The notes under the pieces were generated by a model. The model saw only the letters and a list, made by a program, of their open reading frames with translations. It did no database searches and had not been told where the DNA came from. A program made the translations under genes and the position numbers. Shown piece by piece: positions 4,792 to 11,871 of a stretch of DNA of 20,804 bases. Position 1 is the stretch's first letter. Each line of letters begins with the position of its first letter. Source of the DNA: a virus; IMG/VR virus record IMGVR_UViG_3300050821_010082, positions 1 to 20,804 of that record; one strand, written 5' to 3'.

Positions 4792-6410
4792 GTATCACTA
4801 AGGTTGCCCATAACGGTGATACCCGCATTTTCGCCGAGACGGGCCGCGATCCGGCCTACGGGACCCCCATCATCATCAGTATTGGCCGGTCGGAGTACTA
4901 CCTTGGCAATCCCGTGGGTCCTCAGCAGTCTACCTTTATAAACGCCACGGAGCGGGAGCAGCTGTGCGGCGGGGCGAAGCGCGGTGCCAAGTCCGCCAGC
5001 CTATGCCAGAAGTTGGCTATGCTGGCCTGCCTGTTCCCCGGCAACCGTCTGGGCATGTTCCGGCAGGACCTCACGGACTTGAAACAATCTATTATGGTGA
5101 CTTGGGACATGCTGGTGCCCGAGGAGCTGATCCTCAATCATCACAAGACCGACCGGCTGATCACTATCCGGACCTCCGGTAAGCCGTCCATAATGCACTA
5201 TACCGGGCTGGGGGATGAGCATGACGCGGAATCGTCCAAGGGTAAAGAGTTTGGCCAATTCGCGGTCGATGAGCCGTCCGAAATATCTCCAGAGTCTTAT
5301 CGCCAGCTACTTGCGCAGCTCTGTTGGGTGCTCCCCAACGGGTCCCGTCCTCCATATATGGCCATGCTGGGGTCTAACCCGGAGCCGGGATGGGTCCACG
5401 ACCGCTTCTGGCCGATCATTGAGCCGACCGAGAATGACCCCGAACTAAAAGTGGTCAGCAACGGGCACCAGATATTCATCAAATTCCTCCCTGAGGACAA
5501 TATATACCTGCCGCCGAATTGGGTGGCCGATCAGGAGATGGACGCTCCGAAGGAGTGGGTGGAGAAGTACTTAAGAGGGTCATGGAAGACGTCCACCGGG
5601 CAGGTATTCAAGGAGTTCGATGAGAAAATTCACTGCATCGACGTCCCGCCGGAAGGTTACCTTAAATCCCTTATACTTGTGGCCTCGATCGATCATGGCT
5701 CTACCGGCACGACGGACATGCTTATCGAAGGCATCGACCCGGACGGGAACACGGTAAGCCTACTTGAATATCGGGAGAAGAACAAGCTTATCAGCGAACA
5801 CGCCCGGGGGATGGCGGCCTTAATGGACCGGGCGGTGCTCCTCTGCGGCAAAAAACAGGCGGTGGACAATGCTAAGAAGGACCCGGGTATCGTCCCATCA
5901 TTTTACGGGTTCGAATATATTCTTATCGACCCCTCGACCACTGCTAAGGTCAATCAGGGCAAAACTGAGCTATTCGCTAACATCGACGAGTACCGCCGCA
6001 ATGGCATCCCTGCTATCCCTGCCTATAACGCTCTGGAGTCTGGTATTAATTTGGTGGCTGAGTATCTCCACCCCAAACCCCTACATCGCCATCCTGTTAC
6101 TGGCGCTCTTGGCAGTCCTTCCACTTTTATCGTTAAGAAGAATTGTCCGGGCCTCATTCGGGACATCATCGGACTCCGCAAGACGATCACCGAACGGGGG
6201 ACCGTCCGGTATGTCGGGGAAGACCACGGCCTAGACAACAAGCGCTATATCCTTATGTCTAGACCGGAGCCTCCCGCCCGTACGGAACGCGATCTCCTAT
6301 CTTTCTCTACGCAAGATCAATTGTTGATGCGTACCCACGACAATTGGGCCAAGAGGTTTGGGCACACCGGCACCAACGACAACACTTGGTGGGGGGACAG
6401 AATACAATAA
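4788..6410 (+). CDS. terL: Terminase large subunit (packaging ATPase and nuclease)
   Basis: This is a 540-aa protein of usual family length. It pumps DNA into the prohead and cuts the concatemer. The ATPase domain has Walker A GGAKRGAKS at 61-69, Walker B FAVDE at 158-162 with the catalytic Glu, and the coupling segment GSNPEPGW at about 195-202 followed by HDRFW. The RNase H-like nuclease domain begins near 296 with ASIDHG (D302); a second acidic residue is probably in LIDP near 380. The GTG start overlaps the small-subunit stop (GTGA) and has AAGGGA 8 bases upstream. A one-base stop/start overlap joins it to the next gene. The family assignment is firm; the subfamily, and so cos or pac packaging, cannot be read from the sequence by eye. 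Confidence 0.96.
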   Translation: MSITKVAHNGDTRIFAETGRDPAYGTPIIISIGRSEYYLGNPVGPQQSTFINATEREQLCGGAKRGAKSASLCQKLAMLACLFPGNRLGMFRQDLTDLKQSIMVTWDMLVPEELILNHHKTDRLITIRTSGKPSIMHYTGLGDEHDAESSKGKEFGQFAVDEPSEISPESYRQLLAQLCWVLPNGSRPPYMAMLGSNPEPGWVHDRFWPIIEPTENDPELKVVSNGHQIFIKFLPEDNIYLPPNWVADQEMDAPKEWVEKYLRGSWKTSTGQVFKEFDEKIHCIDVPPEGYLKSLILVASIDHGSTGTTDMLIEGIDPDGNTVSLLEYREKNKLISEHARGMAALMDRAVLLCGKKQAVDNAKKDPGIVPSFYGFEYILIDPSTTAKVNQGKTELFANIDEYRRNGIPAIPAYNALESGINLVAEYLHPKPLHRHPVTGALGSPSTFIVKKNCPGLIRDIIGLRKTITERGTVRYVGEDHGLDNKRYILMSRPEPPARTERDLLSFSTQDQLLMRTHDNWAKRFGHTGTNDNTWWGDRIQ

Positions 6411-6619
6411 TGCCCAGCGTATCTAAAGCCGAACAGGCCGCAATGGCTATAGCGGAGCATAACCCGTCCAAGCTATACAAGCGCAACCGGGGGCTATTGA
6501 AAATGTCCCACGGACAGCTTCACGATTTCGCTTCAACCCCGACGAAGCATTTGCCGGGCCACATTAATAAGAAGCACGCCGGGGCCGCTCACGGTTTCGG
6601 CAAAGGACCGGTTGCTTAA
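6410..6619 (+). CDS. DUF3008-like small protein
   Basis: This is a 69-aa basic protein. SKAEQAAMAIAEHNPSK at the N-terminus and QLHDFASTPTKHLPGH in the middle resemble the DUF3008 pattern (SKAQQ... DFA.T...LP.H) seen in many phage and bacterial small proteins of unknown function. The C-terminus ends in HGFGKGPVA, a peptide repeated in the 143-aa protein two genes on. The ATG at 6410 overlaps the TAA of the large terminase (TAATG), which decides the start. The frame is open upstream to 6344, but that would overlap the terminase by 67 bases. Its position right after the terminase suggests a head or packaging accessory role, not shown directly. Confidence 0.8.
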   Translation: MPSVSKAEQAAMAIAEHNPSKLYKRNRGLLKMSHGQLHDFASTPTKHLPGHINKKHAGAAHGFGKGPVA

Positions 6620-6919
6620 ATGGCCATGATGCCCCCGTCAGCGATGCAGCCCCCCGTAGTGAGAAGGCCCGGTGCAGGTGGAGGCATGGGAGCAGTGCCC
6701 CCCGTGACGCCTCCTCCCCCCGGTCCCCCGGTTGCTCAGGCAGCCCCCCCGGTGATGCCTACGCCACAGGTGCCCCAGCCCCCCATTGACGGGCTTGGGC
6801 AGGCTATGCTACACTCGGCCCCGCCGTTACGAAACAGAGTAGCGATGCGCCAAGCGGGTGCGGCGGGCCAACTCGAGCCGCCTAACGATTCCGTTCGAGG
6901 TAACTATTCCGGCTATTAA
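6620..6919 (+). CDS. Proline-rich small protein
   Basis: This is a 99-aa protein starting immediately after the previous stop (TAA then ATG). Residues 5-57 are dominated by Pro, Ala, Gly and Val with PPPPGPP-type runs. The remainder (58-99) is more ordinary, with LGQAMLHSAPPLRNRVAMRQAG probably helical and a polar C-terminus ending NYSGY. No family is recognised. The low complexity makes function unreadable; Pro-rich small proteins near portal and scaffold genes are often virion or assembly accessories. The ribosome-binding site is weak, and the gene is probably translated by coupling. Its TAA overlaps the strong Shine-Dalgarno site of the next gene. Confidence 0.68.
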   Translation: MAMMPPSAMQPPVVRRPGAGGGMGAVPPVTPPPPGPPVAQAAPPVMPTPQVPQPPIDGLGQAMLHSAPPLRNRVAMRQAGAAGQLEPPNDSVRGNYSGY

Positions 6920-6930
6920 GGAGGTAGCTT

Positions 6931-7362
6931 ATGAAGGGTGGATTCAGTAAGGGGCCGGTCAGCCCGGCTCACAACAAGAAGGGCAATAACGGGGGCGGGG
7001 GCGTCAACACAGGCCGCGCTCTTCGTACCTCTATCCCTAACTCCAACCGGGGCGGATTCGAGCATTCCGGCCACCGGGTCGCGACCAGCCACGGCACTTC
7101 CGGTCACGGCATGCTCCCGGGCGGCCATAAGAGTACGGAGATAGCCCACGGCGGCGGAAAGGGCGGCGGCAGTGCCGATCGCCGCATTCGTGCTCATTTT
7201 GCGGGCGTCCATCACGGTGGCCACGAGGGCATTCGCGGCAAGTCCCATGCCGGTAAGGGGTTCAAGAATCACGGTGCCCATCGCGCCCACGGTTCTCATC
7301 CCCACAACCTTCCCTCCTTGCCGACTGGATTCGGTAAGGGTCCCGTGGGACTCGACGACTGA
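6931..7362 (+). CDS. Gly/His-rich protein with terminal GF(S/G)KGPV motifs
   Basis: This is a 143-aa protein of about one third Gly plus His, with many Lys and Arg residues and few hydrophobics, so it is probably largely disordered. The N-terminus is MKGGFSKGPV and the C-terminus TGFGKGPVGLDD, bracketing the protein with the heptapeptide that also ends the 69-aa protein. The segment near 29-48 (RALRTSIPN, then RGGFEHSGH) resembles RAIGSVVDP and RGGFGHSGQ in the 135-aa protein at 8115-8522, so the two are probably related. The start is firm: AAGGAGG lies 6 bases before the ATG. The His-rich composition could bind metal ions or nucleic acid. No characterised family is recognised. Confidence 0.78.
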   Translation: MKGGFSKGPVSPAHNKKGNNGGGGVNTGRALRTSIPNSNRGGFEHSGHRVATSHGTSGHGMLPGGHKSTEIAHGGGKGGGSADRRIRAHFAGVHHGGHEGIRGKSHAGKGFKNHGAHRAHGSHPHNLPSLPTGFGKGPVGLDD

Positions 7363-7677
7363 ATGCTCCCCGAGCGCCATATCGATAAGAGGGACGTGGT
7401 GGTCATCGAGGGACCCCCCGACCGTCCTCGTGGCCGCCTGATCTGGCGTCCCATCGCCCTGATCACCGACGTCGATATCGCCCCGTCGATCGTCTCGCGC
7501 AAGGTCGCCATCCGCCTCACCGACAGGGCCATGGCCGACGCACTGTCACGCTTCCCCACCATCACCGAGGCAGTATTTCTAATCTCCCCGTCCAACATGC
7601 GAATGCGTAGCTTCGCGGATCTTTACCATGCTACCGCCGTTCCGGGCGAGCTTATGATTTCTACCATTAGGGGGTGA
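7363..7677 (+). CDS. Hypothetical 104-aa protein
   Basis: The ATG follows the previous stop directly (TGAATG), with no obvious ribosome-binding site, so coupling is likely. The composition is ordinary and globular: alternating hydrophobic stretches (DVVVIEG, RLIWRPIALITDVDI, VAIRLT, EAVFLISPS, GELMISTIRG) suggest a small beta-rich or alpha/beta fold. It is unlike the low-complexity neighbours. No family is recognised. The stop lies 3 bases before the GTG of the next gene, consistent with the same message. It is probably real because it fills the only gap in an otherwise continuous gene string. Confidence 0.65.
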   Translation: MLPERHIDKRDVVVIEGPPDRPRGRLIWRPIALITDVDIAPSIVSRKVAIRLTDRAMADALSRFPTITEAVFLISPSNMRMRSFADLYHATAVPGELMISTIRG

Positions 7678-7680
7678 CAT

Positions 7681-8118
7681 GTGGCTCAAGGCTCAGCACC
7701 TTTCGGCGTGGCTGACAAACACGCTCTCGTACGTTCGATCCTTGGACGCGATCCTGCGGGACCGCCAGTTCCTCCAAGCCCCAATGACTCGGCTGCAGCT
7801 GGAGGTCCGCAAGTCGGTCCTCCGGGAGCGGGAGGAGCGCCGGGCGGCTTGCTTACCCCCGAAGACGCTGGATACGCTCCTGACGGACTCAATTGCGGCA
7901 ATTGTGCCGCCTTCCAAGGAGAGGGGCAGCCCTGCGCCAAGGTCGCAGCCCCCATCACCGCTGCCGGATTCTGCCGCGTCCACTCCGAATTGACGGCGGG
8001 AGGCGCGGGCGGGGGAATGCCCCCTCCCAAGCCCGAAGGCGAAGAACCGGAGGAAGAGGGCGAGGAAGAGCCTGAGGAACCCGGCGAAGAAGAGCCGGAA
8101 GAGGAGCCACCCCAATGA
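7681..8118 (+). CDS. Protein with HiPIP-like four-Cys cluster and acidic tail
   Basis: This is a 145-aa protein from GTG at 7681, with a GGGGGTG ribosome-binding site about 5 bases upstream. Residues 25-62 are Pro/Gly/Ala-rich. Residues 64-103 hold C72-x2-C75-x9-C85-x12-C98 within NCGNCAAFQ ... AAGFCRVHSE, a spacing resembling high-potential iron-sulfur proteins (C-x2-C, then two further Cys with GWC) and similar Cys-cluster proteins in phage genomes. Residues 114-145 are a Glu/Pro tail (about 17 Glu). It might bind a Fe-S cluster or zinc; a reduced virion protein is also possible. An overlapping ATG frame at 7679 is rejected. The gene overlaps the next one by ATGA. The metal and role are unknown. 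Confidence 0.72.
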   Translation: MAQGSAPFGVADKHALVRSILGRDPAGPPVPPSPNDSAAAGGPQVGPPGAGGAPGGLLTPEDAGYAPDGLNCGNCAAFQGEGQPCAKVAAPITAAGFCRVHSELTAGGAGGGMPPPKPEGEEPEEEGEEEPEEPGEEEPEEEPPQ

Positions 8119-8522
8119 GCAGCGGCACTAACGGTTTAGGGCGTACCGCCGACGAACTTTCCACCCGTCGCGGCGGAGGCACGGGCGACCGCGCCATAGG
8201 CTCCGTCGTCGATCCTCTGGAGCGCGGCGGGTTCGGCCATTCCGGGCAGGAAGGCGTCCCCGGCAGCGCTCCCGGTGGCGGTGGAACCAGTGACATCGAG
8301 TCTTCTTCCCTCCCCGGCAATCCCCACTCCATGCATGGATTCCGCCATGCCATCATGAAGTCTCAGCACTCGGGCGGCGGGGGTGCTGGACACGGATTAG
8401 GGGGCGGTGGACGCCTTCTCGGGAAAGTCCGTAATGCCTCCCGCATGTTCCAAGGCGGGAGGACCCACGGCGTGCACGTCGGCGGCATGGGCATACACGG
8501 TTCGGGGGGCTTGAAGGGTTAA
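8115..8522 (+). CDS. Gly/His-rich protein related to the 143-aa protein
   Basis: This is a 135-aa protein whose ATG overlaps the previous stop (ATGA), with GAGGAG 8 bases upstream. Gly makes up roughly a third of the residues, with scattered His and Ser. The motif RAIGSVVDP...RGGFGHSG (about 26-44) matches the 143-aa protein at 6931-7362. The C-terminal third has GGRLLGKVRNASRMFQGG, perhaps a short amphipathic helix, and then HGVHVGGMGIHGSGG. It is probably disordered. No known family. Its place between terminase and portal suggests a head-assembly or virion accessory role, by context only. Confidence 0.75.
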   Translation: MSSGTNGLGRTADELSTRRGGGTGDRAIGSVVDPLERGGFGHSGQEGVPGSAPGGGGTSDIESSSLPGNPHSMHGFRHAIMKSQHSGGGGAGHGLGGGGRLLGKVRNASRMFQGGRTHGVHVGGMGIHGSGGLKG

Positions 8523-8815
8523 TGATCGTCCTCGCCATACTCGGCGTATTGTTTCTAGGCGTCCTAGTCGTCGCCCTAGTCCTGTTTTTTCGGGACTCCG
8601 CGTACAAAAATGCTCTCCTCGCGTCGGAACAGGCGCGAATAGACGTTCAGGAGCGGTGCGACAGGCTCACCGAGGCTCTGGCGCGGTCGGGAAAGGTCGA
8701 TCTAGTCCTTCCCCAGCCCCGGCAGGCTGTTCTCGAGCCTTCCCCGGGCTGGTTTGATCCCAAGCCACCACAAGTTCAGGTCAAGGTAAGTCCCTTAGGA
8801 GGGAAAACACAATGA
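8522..8815 (+). CDS. Membrane-anchored coiled-coil protein
   Basis: This is a 97-aa protein with a long N-terminal hydrophobic helix (residues 2-24, VLAILGVLFLGVLVVALVLF) with no charged residue before it, then an Arg/Asp step and a helical charged stretch (about 28-57, ASEQARIDVQERCDRLTEAL), and a Pro-rich end. There is one transmembrane anchor; the orientation is unclear. The start is joined to the previous stop (TAATG), and the stop overlaps the next start (ATGA). The architecture resembles inner-membrane spanins, but no partner lipoprotein with a lipobox is nested with it and no holin or endolysin is nearby, so a lysis role is not supported. The function is unknown. Confidence 0.75.
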   Translation: MIVLAILGVLFLGVLVVALVLFFRDSAYKNALLASEQARIDVQERCDRLTEALARSGKVDLVLPQPRQAVLEPSPGWFDPKPPQVQVKVSPLGGKTQ

Positions 8816-9621
8816 ATAAGAGGTTGAATAAGTGGTCAACGTTGGCCCGGCTGACTACGGTGCTGGCGGTCTCCCTGCTCATCGCGGGACTTACCGGCAA
8901 CCGCATCGCCAAGAATGGTACCATCATCTATGCCCAGCAATCCCCGTCCGCTTTGGTCGGGCAGGTTCTAGCGACTAATTACCTTGCCCCCACCGCAGGC
9001 GCTCAGATGGCGGCGGTCGGCGGCGTGGTCACCAATCCTGCCTCCAACTTCGTCGTTCAGATATCTGCTGGCACCGTGTTCTGTAGCGGCGAGTTTCAGT
9101 CCATGGGCCAGTTACAGATCACGCTGCTTCCCTCCACCACCTATGGCATTTTCTACAACTGTGCTGCCCCTGCCGCCTACGCCCGGACCGCCGTAGTCGG
9201 TCCCGGGTCCGCTCCCGGACAGCCCGGCGTCCCTTCCACCGTCCTCCAACCGCAGGGCGGCGAGATCTTTATTGCCGTCGTGGTATGCAATGCCACGGCC
9301 TGTGGCAACGGCGGCAACGGTTCCATCACCGACCAGCGCGTCCCCGCCCTGTGGGCTGTGGGCGAGCCTGTTGGTGCACACCTTCTTGCCGCTGGCACCA
9401 ACCAGGACGTTACCGGCCTCGCCACGCTTGCCGGTGGCACCAAGGCTATTACGTTCGTCATCCCGTATCAGGCGACGCCCAATTGCTTTGCTCAGGACGT
9501 GACCACCATCGCCAACACAGTTACGGCCATCACGTCGGGCGGCCCTCCGGTCACCACGCTCACCCTCACCGGCACCGGTACGGACGTCATTAAGTATTTC
9601 TGCATAGGGAACCCTAACTAA
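8812..9621 (+). CDS. Secreted or anchored fibre-type protein with shared C-terminal domain
   Basis: This is a 269-aa protein. A positively charged N-terminus and hydrophobic segment (about 12-28) are followed by IYAQQ near 39-43, so it is either a signal peptide with a long c-region or an uncleaved anchor. Residues 47-180 resemble a phage fibre module: QISAGTVFCSGEF, LLPSTTYGIFYNC, EIFIAVVVC and ending ITDQRVP. Residues 198-269 (TLAGGTKAITF ... LTGTGTDVIKYFC) match the C-terminus of the 1045-aa spike-like protein. The start overlaps the previous stop (ATGA) with AGGAGG 9 bases upstream. It lies just before the portal gene. It is probably a virion surface protein; the export signal in a phage structural unit is unusual. 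Confidence 0.78.
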   Translation: MNKRLNKWSTLARLTTVLAVSLLIAGLTGNRIAKNGTIIYAQQSPSALVGQVLATNYLAPTAGAQMAAVGGVVTNPASNFVVQISAGTVFCSGEFQSMGQLQITLLPSTTYGIFYNCAAPAAYARTAVVGPGSAPGQPGVPSTVLQPQGGEIFIAVVVCNATACGNGGNGSITDQRVPALWAVGEPVGAHLLAAGTNQDVTGLATLAGGTKAITFVIPYQATPNCFAQDVTTIANTVTAITSGGPPVTTLTLTGTGTDVIKYFCIGNPN

Positions 9622-9627
9622 ACCTCG

Positions 9628-11871
9628 ATGTCTTCCCTCCTACAGAGCGTCAAGGGCCTACTCGGGAAAGCCGGGTCGGCCCTTGGTCTGTCCGGCAACG
9701 GTACGGGCAAGGACGATGAGGGGCAAACAAATGCCCTATCCTTCACGCAGCGGATGTGGGATGACCTCAAGAATGCCTACGTGGTCTACCACCAGTCCAT
9801 CTGGCAGGCCATCCTCATGTACGCCAACCAGACTTGGATTGAGTGGGATGACGCCCGCAAGGTCTGGCAGCCCCAGCAGCCAAGCGACGATTGGGTGCCC
9901 CGCCCGCGCATTAATCGGTTTTCCCCCACCGTCGATGCCGTGTGCTCCAACTTCTTCAAGATCCCAGAAGTAGACGTTGAGCCTTCCCCGGACGATGATC
10001 CCGTAGCGATGCAGGTCACCAACGTCTGCAATAAGTATCTGGATTACTTCTTCACGACCAACGGCCTCCACGGTCCCTACAAGACCGTCAAGGACAAGTC
10101 CGGTGTCGCCGCCCAATTGTTCGTCTTGGCCGGTGGCGTCATGACGAACGTTTACCCGTTCCGCAAGAAGATCGGGACTTCGCCCGTCCCCGGCGCTCCG
10201 GTTCCGGGCATTTCCGCCACCTGCCCCAAGTGCGACACCGTTACCCCGATGCCTGCTCCCCCCGAGGGCATGAGTCCTCCCGAGACTTGCCCGCAGTGCG
10301 GCGGCCCCCTACAGGTCGAACGTACTCAGATACCCGGCGAACCGGAATTGGGAGAGGACGGCAACCCCAAGACTGAGGATCAGTACGAGTATTGCATTCA
10401 TTGCGACATCGAGAACATGCTATACGCAATTCCCCGCCCGGGCGCTCTCGATCTCGATGATTCCCCCTACTTCCTGCTTGCCAAGCGCAAGACCTTGGAC
10501 GACATCTTCTTCCGCTGGGACGGGTTCGATGCCTCCGCCGATTCCATTTGGCCCGATGGTTATTCCGTCACCTACGAGCACGCCCTGAACTTCTGGTATA
10601 CGGGTTATTCCTCGTCCACGATAGTCGCCAAGGACTCCTGCATGACTCTGCAGATGTACGTGCCCCCGAGTCATGTCAAGGATTTCCCCAATGGCTTCTA
10701 TTGCGTCTCCATCAATGATAAGGCCGCTCACTACGAGGAGTGGCAATTTCCGGAACACCCGATCACCATCGGCGGCTATCTGGATATGCCCACCCTATTT
10801 GTCGCCCGCTCCGTGGCCTTCGATCTGGCCGAGATTCAGCGCGAGCTTAATGCCTATGAGTCCATCATTAAGCTTCATGCCATGACTAGCGCGAGCGACC
10901 CGATTGTCATTGATGCCAATACGCTCGTGGGGGAGATCACTGGCCGTGCCGACAAATTTATCAAGTGGCGCTCCGTTTCGCCGAATAGCAAGGAGCCTCA
11001 CCGCATGGAGTCCGGGCACCTCGATGATGGCGTTTATAAGCAGCGCGATAACCTCCATGCTGAGTTCCAAAACATCTCTATGGCGGTTAATGCGTTCCGT
11101 GGCGAGCAGGAAGGTGCCATCGTCGCCGCCTCCGCCATCCAGCAGCTTCGGGGGCAGGCCGAGCAGATGTTCTCCAAGCCGCAGGAGAACTGGTCCTCCC
11201 TCTGGAAGGAGACCGGCAGAAAGGCACTCAAGTTTGCGCAGAAGTACCTGACCAACGTGCAGCTCGTCGCCATCTGCGGCCCCGGGTCCACCGCCGACAT
11301 CATGCAGTTCAAGAAGGCCGACCTCGACAAGTGCATCACGGTACTCGCATCGCAACACGGCATGCCCCGCACCCGCGATGAAAGAAAGTCCGAGATGATG
11401 ACCATGTGGGATAAAGGTGCTCTGGACATCAATCAGCCGGACGTCCGGCAGCGCATCTACGAATTATTCGGCGAGACGGGTATGATGAAGTCGTTCAATC
11501 TCGACGCCACCCGCGCCCGTCTTGAGAATCAAGCCATGAAGGAGAACGGCCAGGTTCTCCAGCCCATGGTGGGCATCGAGGACTTGGGTATTCACCTATT
11601 CATTCATACATCCCGCGTCAAATCCCTTGAATTCGATCAATGGAAGCCCGAGGCCAAGCAGGCCCTCATGCAGCACATCCAGCTCACCAATCAGGCGCTT
11701 GAGCAGCAGCAGATCAAGCAGGCCCAGATGGCGGCCATGCAGCAGAAGACTCAGGATGCCGGGAAGTCCAACGCCCAGATACACGGGTCGGCTGGCGCGA
11801 CCGCTTCCGCCGCCACGCCGCCCAAGAAGTCCGAGCAGAAGGGGCCGGGAGGTCCCCCAGCCAGTGCGTAA
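9628..11871 (+). CDS. Portal protein, large type with zinc-ribbon insertion
   Basis: This is a 747-aa protein, as long as P22-like portals. It would form the dodecameric ring at one head vertex through which DNA enters and leaves. Portal features include the N-terminal helical region (FTQRMWDDLKNAYVVYHQ, then WIEWDD), PRINRFSPTVDAVCSN, a central wing domain, the helix-rich RSVAFDLAEIQRELN, and a C-terminal Gln-rich helix (about 690-715). An insertion carries C199-x2-C202 and C221-x2-C224, a zinc ribbon, followed by another C256-x2-C259 pair. It precedes the secreted-protein cassette and then scaffold and capsid. The ATG has no clear Shine-Dalgarno site. The last 8 bases overlap the GTG of the next gene. 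The family assignment is firm. Confidence 0.9.
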   Translation: MSSLLQSVKGLLGKAGSALGLSGNGTGKDDEGQTNALSFTQRMWDDLKNAYVVYHQSIWQAILMYANQTWIEWDDARKVWQPQQPSDDWVPRPRINRFSPTVDAVCSNFFKIPEVDVEPSPDDDPVAMQVTNVCNKYLDYFFTTNGLHGPYKTVKDKSGVAAQLFVLAGGVMTNVYPFRKKIGTSPVPGAPVPGISATCPKCDTVTPMPAPPEGMSPPETCPQCGGPLQVERTQIPGEPELGEDGNPKTEDQYEYCIHCDIENMLYAIPRPGALDLDDSPYFLLAKRKTLDDIFFRWDGFDASADSIWPDGYSVTYEHALNFWYTGYSSSTIVAKDSCMTLQMYVPPSHVKDFPNGFYCVSINDKAAHYEEWQFPEHPITIGGYLDMPTLFVARSVAFDLAEIQRELNAYESIIKLHAMTSASDPIVIDANTLVGEITGRADKFIKWRSVSPNSKEPHRMESGHLDDGVYKQRDNLHAEFQNISMAVNAFRGEQEGAIVAASAIQQLRGQAEQMFSKPQENWSSLWKETGRKALKFAQKYLTNVQLVAICGPGSTADIMQFKKADLDKCITVLASQHGMPRTRDERKSEMMTMWDKGALDINQPDVRQRIYELFGETGMMKSFNLDATRARLENQAMKENGQVLQPMVGIEDLGIHLFIHTSRVKSLEFDQWKPEAKQALMQHIQLTNQALEQQQIKQAQMAAMQQKTQDAGKSNAQIHGSAGATASAATPPKKSEQKGPGGPPASA

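Noticed and set aside
7679-7993. 104-aa ATG frame overlapping the four-Cys protein
   Set aside because: It starts only 2 bases before the GTG of the better frame. That frame has an ordered Cys motif and an ATGA overlap with the next gene; this one ends in the middle of it.
8522-8815. Inner-membrane spanin (Rz-like) call
   Set aside because: Anchor plus coiled coil fits, but there is no nested lipoprotein gene, holin or endolysin nearby.
11627-11863. 79-residue N-terminal extension of the spike-like protein
   Set aside because: It lies wholly within the portal gene, is Ser/Arg/Pro shadow sequence, and would place the signal peptide internally.
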